A program made the position numbers and the translations under genes. Shown piece by piece: positions 1 to 5,202 of a stretch of 5,237 nt of DNA. Within the stretch, counting starts at the first letter, position 1, and each line of letters opens with the position of its first letter. The stretch comes from DASPJR01 sp035628505 (GTDB lineage: Bacteria; Planctomycetota; SZUA-567; H5-PLA8): NCBI GenBank assembly GCA_035628505.1, contig DASPJR010000186.1, positions 1 through 5,237 on the forward strand, written 5' to 3'. Below the pieces are notes generated by a model. The model ran no database searches. It saw only the letters and a program-made list of their open reading frames with translations, and had not been told where the DNA came from.

Positions 1-36
1 TTGGCGATCTTGGCGCTCTCCGCGTTCTTGGCGTTA
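1..36 (-). repeat. 9-bp-period dispersed repeat, first copy (cut by window edge)
   Basis: Four consecutive 9-base units are visible on the + strand: TTGGCGATC, TTGGCGCTC, TCCGCGTTC and TTGGCGTTA. On the minus strand they read as a run of CGCCAAGA / CGCGGAGA units. The pattern is of the same kind as the CGCAGAGG run at 3820-3853, which lies in the opposite orientation. The run is in frame with the downstream ATPase gene and would encode an artificial Leu/Ala-rich extension (LAILALSAFLAL). That is why I do not start the gene here. The true left boundary lies outside the window. The seen fact is the periodicity; that it belongs to a genome-wide dispersed family is inference. Confidence 0.6.
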
Positions 37-55
37 AGAAGTTTGGGTATTCCAA

Positions 56-72
56 GCAGGCCGCGGGCCTGC
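56..72. other. Perfect 7-bp inverted repeat (possible operator or hairpin)
   Basis: GCAGGCC at 56-62 is followed by the 3-base spacer GCG and then GGCCTGC at 66-72, a perfect inverted repeat. It sits immediately upstream of the -10-like TACAAT at 75-80, where a -35 or regulator site would be expected. It could be an operator for the transporter operon or a short RNA hairpin. No T-tract follows, so it is not an intrinsic terminator. Confidence 0.35.
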
Positions 73-74
73 GG

Positions 75-80
75 TACAAT
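75..80 (+). promoter_or_regulatory. Candidate -10 box for the ABC transporter operon
   Basis: TACAAT matches the bacterial -10 consensus at 5 of 6 positions. It lies 16 bases before the ATG at 97, so transcription would begin around base 87 and leave a leader of about 10 bases. No convincing -35 hexamer is visible 16-18 bases upstream, where the inverted repeat lies. This is a weak prediction based on position and consensus only. Confidence 0.3.
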
Positions 81-96
81 ACGCCGCGAGCTGCCC

Positions 97-1611
97 ATGA
101 ATTCACCTCTGCTTGAAGTTCAGACTGTCACCAAGCGTTTCCCCGGCGTGCTGGCGCTGCGCGGGGTGAGCCTCACGCTGGGACGCGGTGAAGTGCTCGC
201 CGTCGTCGGCGAAAACGGCGCGGGCAAAAGCACGCTGATGAAAATTCTCGCCGGCGTGCAGACGCCCGACACCGGCCGCATTCTGATCGATGGAGTACCC
301 GTCTCGATCAATTCCTGCCGCGCGGCCGCCAGTTTCGGCATCGCGTTGATCCACCAGGAACTCAATCTCGCCGACAATCTCGACGTCGGCGCCAATATTT
401 TTCTCGGCCGCGAGCCGCGTAAGATGGGCTTCGTCGATAAAAAAGAGATCTACAGCCGATCGAAGGAAGTGCTCGCGCGCGTGGGGCTCGACGTATCGCC
501 TGACACCATCGTCGAGACGCTTTCGATCGGGCAGCAGCAGATGGTCGAAATCGCCAAGGCGCTCTCGGCCAACGCGCGCGTGCTGATCATGGACGAGCCC
601 ACCTCCAGCCTGTCCAGCGGCGAAACGGAAGCGCTCTTCCGCGTCGTGAAGGACTTGCGCAGCAAAGGCGTGAGCATCGTTTACATTTCGCACCGCCTGG
701 GCGAAGTCAAAGAGCTCGCCGACCGCGTCACTGTTCTGCGCGACGGGCAGAACGCTGGCGAGCTTCAGCGTGCTGAGATCTGCCATGATGCGATGGTGCG
801 GCTGATGGTCGGGCGCGACCTCTCGCAGTTCTACGCGCGCACCCAGCACGCCCCGGGCAAGCCTGTGCTCGAAGTTCGCAACCTGGTCACGCCGGCGTGG
901 CCGAAACATGCTCTGAATTTCAGCATCCGCGCCGGGGAGGTCGTCGGACTGGCCGGGCTGGTCGGAGCCGGAAGAACAGAACTGCTGCGGGTGCTCTTCG
1001 GCGTGGACCGCGCGCTGGGCGGCAGCATTCTCATTGATGGCAAAGCCGTTGAGCTGAAGAACCCCATGGATGCGATCCGCTCCGGCGTCGCGCTGGTGCC
1101 CGAGGACCGCAAGCAGCAGGGCCTCGTGCTGGAGATGGCCGTGCGCGAAAACCTCACGCTTCCGGGATTGCAGCGCAACCAGCGGGCAGCCGGGTTTCTG
1201 AACAAGAGCTGGGAACAGCAGGACGCCATCAGCCTGATCGAAAAGCTGCGCATCAAAACGCCCACCCCCGAGCAGGCCGCGCAGTTTCTTTCAGGCGGCA
1301 ACCAGCAGAAGATCGTCGTTGGCAAGTGGCTGGCGCTGCATCCGAAAATTTTTCTGCTGGATGAACCGACGCGCGGCGTGGACATAGGCGCGCGCCAGGA
1401 GATTTACAAGTTGATGGAGAGCCTGGCCGAAAAAGGCATGGCCATCCTGTTCGCCAGCAGCGATATGGAAGAGGTGCTCGGCATGTCCGATCGCACGCTC
1501 GTGATGCATGAAGGGAGCATTACCGGCGAGCTGCAGCGCAGCGAACTGAGCGAAGAAGCGGTCATGCGCCTGGCGACGGGCGGGCATGATCCGGTTGTAC
1601 GCGTCGCGTAA
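97..1611 (+). CDS. Sugar-type (RbsA/MglA/XylG-like) ABC importer ATPase, two nucleotide-binding domains
   Basis: This is the cytoplasmic ATPase subunit of a CUT2-class ABC importer and would power uptake of a monosaccharide or similar solute through the permease encoded next. It has 504 residues from the ATG at 97, close to E. coli RbsA (about 501). The N-terminal domain has Walker A GENGAGKST (38-46), Q-loop Gln87, signature LSIGQQQ (142-148), Walker B VLIMDE (162-167) and switch His199. The C-terminal domain has the degenerate P-loop GAGRTE (290-295) typical of this family, signature LSGGNQQ (398-404), Walker B IFLLDE (418-423), and SSDMEE in place of the H-loop. The frame stays open to the window edge, but those upstream codons are the 9-bp repeat, so M at 97 is preferred even though no strong Shine-Dalgarno is visible. 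The permease start lies 8 bases after the stop. The substrate (ribose, xylose, galactose, autoinducer or other) cannot be read from this subunit. Confidence 0.95.
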   Translation: MNSPLLEVQTVTKRFPGVLALRGVSLTLGRGEVLAVVGENGAGKSTLMKILAGVQTPDTGRILIDGVPVSINSCRAAASFGIALIHQELNLADNLDVGANIFLGREPRKMGFVDKKEIYSRSKEVLARVGLDVSPDTIVETLSIGQQQMVEIAKALSANARVLIMDEPTSSLSSGETEALFRVVKDLRSKGVSIVYISHRLGEVKELADRVTVLRDGQNAGELQRAEICHDAMVRLMVGRDLSQFYARTQHAPGKPVLEVRNLVTPAWPKHALNFSIRAGEVVGLAGLVGAGRTELLRVLFGVDRALGGSILIDGKAVELKNPMDAIRSGVALVPEDRKQQGLVLEMAVRENLTLPGLQRNQRAAGFLNKSWEQQDAISLIEKLRIKTPTPEQAAQFLSGGNQQKIVVGKWLALHPKIFLLDEPTRGVDIGARQEIYKLMESLAEKGMAILFASSDMEEVLGMSDRTLVMHEGSITGELQRSELSEEAVMRLATGGHDPVVRVA

Positions 1612-1619
1612 GGAATGAA

Positions 1620-2645
1620 ATGAAAAAGATAATCGGGATCTCGGCGCTGCTTGTGTTCGTCTGCGTGTTCACGTCGCTTGTCGAGCCCAAGTTTGCGACG
1701 ATGTACAATCTGCAGAACATCATCCGCTGGACGTCGCTGTTCGGCATCATTTCGATTGGCGTCGCGTTTGTTATCATCACTGGCGGAATCGATCTGTCGA
1801 TCGGCTCGGTCATTGGCCTGACCGGCTGCCTGCTGCCGTACCTGATTGTCAAAAGTGGCTGGAGCGCGGGCGCGGGGATCGCTGCGGTGCTCGCGCTTTC
1901 AATCTGCATTGGCCTGCTGCACGGTCTTTTAATCACAAAAATGAAGCTGCAGCCATTCGTGGTGACGTTGTGCGGCCTGCTGTTTTACCGCGGCTTTGCA
2001 CGCTGGTTTACGGGCGATCAGACGCAGGGTTTCGGCGAAGGCTTCGAATCGCTGCGCCAGATCGCCATTGGGAAAATTACGTTTGGCGATTTCACGCTGC
2101 CCAAGCCGTTCATCATTATGGCTGTGATCGGTTTTGTCGCGGCGCGTTTTCTCAACGACACGGTTTACGGCCGCTACCTGCTGGCGCTGGGCCGCAATGA
2201 GGAAGCCGCGCGCTACAGCGGCATCAACACCGACCGCATGATCATTCTGTCGTACGTGATCTGTTCGACGCTGGCAGGCGTCGGTGGAATTCTCTTCGCG
2301 CTGGATCTCAATTCGGTGCAGCCTTCGGCGCAGGGAAGCTTCTACGAACTGTACGCGATTGCGGCGGCGGTGCTGGGCGGGTGCAGCCTGCGGGGCGGTG
2401 AGGGCTCGATTCTGGGCGTAATTATCGGCGCGGCGGTGATGCGTTCGCTTTACAGCGCAATCAATAGCATGGGCATTCCCACGCAACTGGAGTTCGCGAT
2501 TATCGGCATGGTGATTCTCGCTGGAGTCATCGCCGACGAGCTGATCCGCCGCTACGCCGCCCGCCGCCGCGCGCAGATCGCCGCCGCGCAGCTGAAAGAA
2601 ACGCCCGCGCCGCCGGAAAAATCGCCGGCCGAAGCTGCGCATTAG
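1620..2645 (+). CDS. RbsC-like ABC sugar permease (BPD_transp_2 family)
   Basis: This is the integral-membrane permease partner of the preceding ATPase, likely working as a homodimer in the inner membrane. It has 341 residues (E. coli RbsC is about 321). Hydrophobic segments occur from residue 4 onward throughout the chain. Family landmarks are ITGGIDLSIGS (53-63) and the cytoplasmic coupling-loop motif LGRNEEAARYSGI (190-202), followed by the glycine-rich stretch AAAVLGGCSLRGGEGSILGVIIGA. The extra length is a hydrophilic Ala/Pro/Lys/Glu C-terminal tail of roughly 30 residues after RRYAARRR. The start is supported by AAGGA at 1610-1614, which overlaps the ATPase stop codon and gives a 5-base spacer, implying translational coupling. 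No periplasmic binding protein follows; the operon ends in the structured region after 2646. Confidence 0.94.
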   Translation: MKKIIGISALLVFVCVFTSLVEPKFATMYNLQNIIRWTSLFGIISIGVAFVIITGGIDLSIGSVIGLTGCLLPYLIVKSGWSAGAGIAAVLALSICIGLLHGLLITKMKLQPFVVTLCGLLFYRGFARWFTGDQTQGFGEGFESLRQIAIGKITFGDFTLPKPFIIMAVIGFVAARFLNDTVYGRYLLALGRNEEAARYSGINTDRMIILSYVICSTLAGVGGILFALDLNSVQPSAQGSFYELYAIAAAVLGGCSLRGGEGSILGVIIGAAVMRSLYSAINSMGIPTQLEFAIIGMVILAGVIADELIRRYAARRRAQIAAAQLKETPAPPEKSPAEAAH

Positions 2646-2660
2646 TTCAGAGTTCGGTAC

Positions 2661-2681
2661 GGCCCCGTGGGCGTGCCACCC
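2661..2681 (+). repeat. Imperfect direct repeat, copy 1
   Basis: The segment begins GGCCC and ends GTGCCACCC, and the same arrangement recurs at 2828-2849 with a different middle (CGTGGGC here, GTCGGGCC there). The copies are about 167 bases apart. The shared GCCACCC (2675-2681 and 2843-2849) is complementary to GGGTGGC at 2699-2705, so either copy can pair with that segment. Confidence 0.5.
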
Positions 2682-2827
2682 ACAAACGAAAATCCGCCGG
2701 GTGGCCCGGCCCTTCGGGCCGGGGCGCGCAGCGACAAGAAGCCCCAGGACTCGCTCACGCACACTGTTTGGCCTTACGCCACTCCCGGACAGCGCCTGTT
2801 CTGCGGCTTCTTGTGCCTTCGGCACAT

Positions 2828-2849
2828 GGCCCGTCGGGCCGTGCCACCC
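2828..2849 (+). repeat. Imperfect direct repeat, copy 2
   Basis: This is the second copy of the GGCCC...GTGCCACCC unit seen at 2661-2681. Here the unit also forms a GGCCC-GTC-GGGCC hairpin (2828-2840). GTGCC at 2841-2845 can pair with GGCAC at 2821-2825, extending that hairpin across a 2-base AT bulge. Confidence 0.5.
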
Positions 2850-2916
2850 CGCGGAACTTTGCTGCCGCACTCTTTCAGCCTTCCCGCTTTCCGCCGTTTG
2901 CTCATCGTCCCCGGTG

Positions 2917-2922
2917 TATACT
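2917..2922 (+). promoter_or_regulatory. Candidate -10 box abutting the zinc-ribbon start codon
   Basis: TATACT matches the -10 consensus at 5 of 6 positions and ends 8 bases before the ATG at 2931. Normal -10 to start-site spacing would place transcription initiation at about 2929-2931, giving a leaderless or nearly leaderless mRNA. No Shine-Dalgarno precedes the ATG, which agrees. A -35 is not clear: TTGCTC at 2898-2903 leaves only 13 bases of spacer. Confidence 0.4.
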
Positions 2923-2930
2923 ATGTAACC

Positions 2931-3197
2931 ATGAGCCTCGACTCCTTAGACAAATGCCCCCTGTGCGGCACGCCTTTCATGAACGCGCTCAAACCGGGCG
3001 AGAATCCCAAGATTCGGCAGTGCTACACGTGCGAGGCCAACGCCACGCGCGACGTGGACAAACGCCAGATCACCGTCGACGACGAACTCACCTTGATGCC
3101 CAACGAAGGCGAGAATCTCGGCGGCCCGCGTCAAGGCCGCATGTCTCCGCGAAAATCCACGCGCCCCACGCACCTGCGCCCCAAGTTCCGCCGCTAG
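2931..3197 (+). CDS. Small zinc-ribbon protein, function unknown
   Basis: The protein has 88 residues. Two CxxC knuckles, CPLC at 9-12 and CYTC at 31-34, are separated by 18 residues. This is the spacing of a treble-clef or zinc-ribbon fold binding one zinc ion. The middle is acidic (VDDELTLMPNEGE) and the C-terminus is strongly basic (SPRKSTRPTHLRPKFRR), which could contact nucleic acid or the ribosome, though that is inference. The frame is open further upstream, but that stretch is the structured intergenic repeat, so the ATG at 2931 right after the -10-like box is preferred. There is no signal peptide, so it is probably cytoplasmic. The stop codon overlaps the ribosome binding site of the next gene, implying co-transcription. 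I do not recognise a named family. Confidence 0.75.
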   Translation: MSLDSLDKCPLCGTPFMNALKPGENPKIRQCYTCEANATRDVDKRQITVDDELTLMPNEGENLGGPRQGRMSPRKSTRPTHLRPKFRR

Positions 3198-3200
3198 AGG
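3196..3200 (+). promoter_or_regulatory. Shine-Dalgarno that sets the start of the secreted protein
   Basis: AGAGG lies 6 bases before the ATG at 3207 and overlaps the TAG stop (3195-3197) of the zinc-ribbon gene. It favours ATG 3207 over the in-frame TTG at 3201 and the later ATG at 3216, and points to translational coupling of the two genes. Confidence 0.55.
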
Positions 3201-3206
3201 TTGCTC

Positions 3207-3803
3207 ATGTTAAAGATGAAAACAGTAGCGCTGCCGGTATTCGCGAGCCTGTGTTTGATCAGCGCCGTGCACGCCGAACAATTCCTGCTTTTCGACGAGG
3301 TCTTTACGTTCGAGGAAAAAGACGCGGTGCCGACGCAGTCGCATCTGCGCGTCAAGCGTGCGCAATTTGGAAAAGACACGCCAAAGGACTGGACCCAGCC
3401 GGTCGATTACCGCAACGGAACCGTCCACATCCGCTTTGAGGTGCTCGAAAAACCCGCCGGCGATGTCCCGACCATCTGGAGTCTGTGCTACATTCCAGTC
3501 AAAGGCCAGAAAAACAATTATGGCTGTGCCAGCTCGCCGGTTTACACCAAAACCGGCGTGTATGAAAAAGACGAGAAGATGAATGAATTCTGGGAGAACG
3601 ATTCGATTATCTGGAGCGAAGGCATCAAGGAAATGACGCTGGTGATCAAAGCCGCCGGCGTGAAAGGAAAAAACCACGCCCACCTGCAGCCCGATCTCTC
3701 CAAGTTCTTCCCCACAAAAATCCGCATCTCGATGATCCAGGTTTCAAAGGGTGCAAAGTACGACGCATCCAAAGTTCCAGAGCTCGCCAAGGCGAAGAAC
3801 TGA
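3207..3803 (+). CDS. Secreted protein of unknown function with signal peptide
   Basis: The protein has 198 residues from the ATG at 3207. Residues 1-23 form a classical Sec signal peptide: basic start MLKMK, hydrophobic core, and an Ala-x-Ala-like end VHA before Glu24. There is no lipobox, because the residue before Cys16 is Leu, so the product should be periplasmic or exported. The mature part has no transmembrane segment. Its aromatic and charged stretches (DWTQPVDYRNGTVHIRFEVLEKP, split here as DWTQPVDYRNG and TVHIRFEVLEKP) and later FFPTKIRISMIQVSKG suggest a beta-rich fold. Two cysteines, in SLCY and YGCA, are close enough for a disulfide. I do not recognise a catalytic motif or named family. 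It is probably co-transcribed with the zinc-ribbon gene. Translation ends 16 bases before the second periodic repeat. Confidence 0.82.
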   Translation: MLKMKTVALPVFASLCLISAVHAEQFLLFDEVFTFEEKDAVPTQSHLRVKRAQFGKDTPKDWTQPVDYRNGTVHIRFEVLEKPAGDVPTIWSLCYIPVKGQKNNYGCASSPVYTKTGVYEKDEKMNEFWENDSIIWSEGIKEMTLVIKAAGVKGKNHAHLQPDLSKFFPTKIRISMIQVSKGAKYDASKVPELAKAKN

Positions 3804-3819
3804 CGTTTAACGACTTCAC

Positions 3820-3853
3820 CGCAGAGGCGCAGAGGGCGCGGAGGGCGCAGAGG
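3820..3853 (+). repeat. 8/9-bp-period dispersed repeat, second copy
   Basis: The units are CGCAGAGG (3820-3827), CGCAGAGGG (3828-3836), CGCGGAGGG (3837-3845) and CGCAGAGG (3846-3853). They start just after the secreted-protein stop and end 50 bases before the HEAT-like gene. The same kind of purine-rich, CGC-phased repeat occurs at 1-36 in the opposite orientation. The repeat also marks the point where base composition becomes AT-richer. It is too short and spacer-free to be a CRISPR array. Confidence 0.7.
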
Positions 3854-3882
3854 TTTATCAAATTAAATGCGTGAACTGTCTC

Positions 3883-3888
3883 TATAAC
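3883..3888 (+). promoter_or_regulatory. Weak candidate -10 box for the HEAT-like gene
   Basis: TATAAC matches 5 of 6 -10 positions and lies in an AT-rich stretch between the repeat and the gene. Transcription would begin near 3895. This overlaps the putative ribosome binding site GGTGA at 3891-3895, so the promoter and that site may not both be used. No -35 is recognisable. Confidence 0.2.
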
Positions 3889-3903
3889 TTGGTGAGTTCT
3901 AGA

Positions 3904-4746
3904 ATGAATGCAGATTTAGAAAGTGAATCCCTGTCGGAACTTAGTGAAGCGGGCTTTAGCATATCTTCATTGAAGGAACTATTGGTAATCGACTCCATAA
4001 GTGCATGGAAGTCGGCAGAAGAGGCATGGAATAGAATAATCATTCGACACTTTCCCGCTCCTCCTTTTCTGAATCGTTTGAGGTTAATACGCGTAATTCT
4101 ATTGTCCGAGAATGTAGGTATCGACGAAGCAGTGCGCACCGTAATTTCTGAGTTAGAAGAAGATCAAAAGGTTTCTAACGAATTACGCAGGGTTGGTATT
4201 GACGTAACGTCTGTTTGGAATTTGGTCAATGCTCCGAATGATTACATGCAAGCTATTCCATCATTGGCAACTCTTTTAACAAAGATGAAGTCCCCAAGGG
4301 TAAAAGAAGGAATTGCTCGTGCCCTTACAGTAAAGGGAGTGGAGGACGATGTAATCCGTGTGCTGATTAGTGAATTTACCAATTTCAGGCCAAAGTCCCA
4401 CATCGAACAAGGCGTAAAGTGGGCTCTGGCAAATGCGATTTCGACCGTCTGCGACCGGCGGTGGAAAGATGAAATTCTCAGAATGGCAGCGGATAAACAG
4501 CATGGGGATTCTCGATGGCCGTTTATCCCTTGGCTTGCAAGAAGCAAGAAAGATGCGGCGGTCATTGATCTTTTAGTTGAACTGATGTTTGACGATAGCG
4601 AAGCGGTATCCTTGTCAGCGATTCGGGGGCTCGGCACGCTTAGAGCCAAGTCCGCGCTAAGCGATCTCACTAAAACGCTGGTAACTGCTAAGGGGGAGAA
4701 AAAGGACGAAATAGTCAAGGCAATTTCAAAAATCAAGAAAGGCTAG
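3904..4746 (+). CDS. HEAT-repeat-like alpha-helical protein, function unknown
   Basis: The protein has 280 residues from the ATG at 3904. GGTGA at 3891-3895 gives that start an 8-base spacer; an in-frame GTG at 3871 would add 11 residues and is less favoured. The sequence appears wholly helical, without signal peptide, membrane segment or cysteine-rich motif. Two regions look like HEAT repeats: residues 130-157 (SPRVKEGIARALTVKG...) and, most clearly, 220-259, with the DDSEAVSLSAIRGLGTL pattern of paired helices followed by a second helix. HEAT arrays usually act as protein-binding scaffolds, so an adaptor, regulatory or immunity-type role is possible but unproven. Codon and base use are AT-richer than the transporter genes, suggesting recent acquisition. 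A probable terminator follows 24 bases after the stop, so it is likely a single-gene unit. Confidence 0.78.
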   Translation: MNADLESESLSELSEAGFSISSLKELLVIDSISAWKSAEEAWNRIIIRHFPAPPFLNRLRLIRVILLSENVGIDEAVRTVISELEEDQKVSNELRRVGIDVTSVWNLVNAPNDYMQAIPSLATLLTKMKSPRVKEGIARALTVKGVEDDVIRVLISEFTNFRPKSHIEQGVKWALANAISTVCDRRWKDEILRMAADKQHGDSRWPFIPWLARSKKDAAVIDLLVELMFDDSEAVSLSAIRGLGTLRAKSALSDLTKTLVTAKGEKKDEIVKAISKIKKG

Positions 4747-4770
4747 TGGCACTGTCTTGGAACCGGTGGT

Positions 4771-4789
4771 CTGGTGGCACCAGTTTTTT
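4771..4789 (+). terminator. Probable intrinsic terminator after the HEAT-like gene
   Basis: CTGGT (4771-4775) and ACCAG (4779-4783) form a 5-bp stem with loop GGC, directly followed by six T residues (4784-4789). The stem is short, but its placement 24 bases after the stop codon and the abutting T-run fit Rho-independent termination. It also argues against starting the next gene at the TTG at 4757, which lies upstream of the terminator. Confidence 0.55.
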
Positions 4790-4843
4790 CGATCGGTAGC
4801 GAAACACAACTCCAAGGCTGGAAAAGGGTGGTGGCGCGTGAGA

Positions 4844-5128
4844 ATGCTGGAACTTCGGCGGTTACTATTCTTCGTTACAGAACCTAAATGGTATGTGGAG
4901 CTTAAGGGCAAACGTATTGCAACATTAAGCGACCCAGCGTTTGTTGATATGTTCTGGTACAATTGGGCGGTTAAACTTCACACCGACAACACACGGGAGA
5001 TCAATTGCATCTGGGAGTTTACCGAACCGGATATTGTATATCGCGATCGCGCAACACGTCAGATTAGCTTGGGATTTCCTGCCGGCGCGTATTTAGAGAT
5101 AAGGTACGAATTCTTTCGCACAATTTGA
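4844..5128 (+). CDS. Small hypothetical protein, no recognised family
   Basis: The protein has 94 residues from the ATG at 4844. The stop is TGA at 5126-5128. It is rich in aromatics, with WYVELKGKRIATLSDPAF followed by DMFWYNWAVKL in the first half and LGFPAGAYLEIRYEF near the end. The alternation suggests a small beta-sheet-rich soluble domain. There is no signal peptide, membrane helix or catalytic motif I can name. The start is uncertain: GTG at 4838 has AAGGG (4824-4828) 9 bases upstream and would add 2 residues, while the TTG at 4757 would place the terminator inside the gene. It lies in the AT-richer block with the HEAT-like gene but is separated from it by the terminator, so it may have its own promoter; none is obvious in 4790-4843. 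Confidence 0.62.
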   Translation: MLELRRLLFFVTEPKWYVELKGKRIATLSDPAFVDMFWYNWAVKLHTDNTREINCIWEFTEPDIVYRDRATRQISLGFPAGAYLEIRYEFFRTI

Positions 5129-5138
5129 ATGAGTAAAG

Positions 5139-5201
5139 GCAGTCCTCGACCAGGCCGATGGTGAAGTTGTCGACTTAAACCACGGTCAGGAGGAGGACTG
5201 C
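5139..5201 (+). promoter_or_regulatory. Extended imperfect hairpin in the leader of the right-edge ORF
   Basis: GCAGTCCTC (5139-5147) pairs perfectly with GAGGACTGC (5193-5201). Inside it, CCG/CGG (5155-5157 with 5183-5185), TGGT/ACCA (5159-5162 with 5179-5182) and AAGT/ACTT (5164-5167 with 5173-5176) stack with small bulges around the loop TGTCG. An alternative is GACC (5148-5151) with GGTC (5184-5187). The right arm includes part of the Shine-Dalgarno AGGAGGAGG and ends one base before the ATG at 5203. In an mRNA starting upstream, it would partly mask the ribosome binding site. Terminal hairpins that block translation from read-through transcripts are known for several insertion sequences; whether this is one is inference. 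Confidence 0.5.
5188..5196 (+). promoter_or_regulatory. Strong Shine-Dalgarno for the right-edge ORF
   Basis: AGGAGGAGG is an unusually complete anti-16S match, 6 bases before the ATG at 5203. It is by far the strongest ribosome binding site in the window. Bases 5193-5196 lie inside the right arm of the leader hairpin, while 5188-5192 stay in an internal loop. Confidence 0.65.
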
Positions 5202-5202
5202 G

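Larger units (their letters stand above)
2661..2854. other. Structured GC-rich intergenic element (multi-hairpin; REP-like or ncRNA)
   Basis: The roughly 285 bases between the permease stop and the zinc-ribbon gene hold no convincing gene but many inverted repeats. (a) CCCGGCCC/GGGCCGGG, 2705-2712 with 2716-2723, loop TTC. (b) ACAAGAAGCC/GGCTTCTTGT, 2734-2743 with 2805-2814, a perfect 10-bp pair enclosing 61 bases. (c) TGTGCC/GGCACA, 2812-2817 with 2821-2826, loop TTC. (d) GGCCC/GGGCC, 2828-2832 with 2836-2840. (e) A closing pair, 2694-2705 with 2843-2854, matching at 11 of 12 positions. Hairpins (a) and (c) close with a cUUCGg-type tetraloop. Possible roles are a 3' protective or termination structure for the transporter mRNA, a REP/BIME-like palindromic repeat, or a small structured RNA. 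No T-tract is present, so classic intrinsic termination is not supported. Confidence 0.55.

Noticed and set aside
1..96. 32-codon upstream extension of the ATPase gene
   Set aside because: Its first twelve codons are the 9-bp repeat, and family members align from close to the ATG at 97.
103..909. Long minus-strand open frame opposite the ATPase gene
   Set aside because: It is antisense to a certain ABC ATPase. Its product is an Arg/His/Ala-rich shadow of GC-rich codons, with no motif or ribosome binding site.
2667..2683. Intrinsic terminator for the transporter operon (GTGGG/CCCAC stem)
   Set aside because: The stem is only 5 bp with a 7-base loop and is followed by an A-rich rather than T-rich stretch.
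1929..2870. Minus-strand frame of 313 codons across the permease and the structured region
   Set aside because: Its composition (Arg, Ala, His, Gln) is that of an antisense shadow. It spans both a certain permease gene and palindromic repeats and shows no recognisable domain.
2667..2930. 88-codon upstream extension of the zinc-ribbon gene
   Set aside because: It runs through the hairpin-rich intergenic element. The -10-like box and the start at 2931 give a compact protein with normal zinc-ribbon layout.
2768..3439. Plus-strand frame overlapping the zinc-ribbon and secreted-protein genes
   Set aside because: It covers repeat DNA and then reads two better-supported genes in another frame. Its product is Arg/His/Pro-rich with no family features.
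3820..3853. CRISPR array
   Set aside because: The units are 8-9 bases, contiguous and without unique spacers; there is no cas gene nearby.
3871..3903. GTG start for the HEAT-like gene
   Set aside because: No ribosome binding site precedes it: the sequence before it is the repeat and an AT-rich stretch. The ATG at 3904 has GGTGA at good spacing.
5139..5201. Named insertion-sequence terminal inverted repeat
   Set aside because: Only one side of any element is in view, I do not recognise the end sequence, and no target duplication can be checked, so it is reported only as a hairpin.
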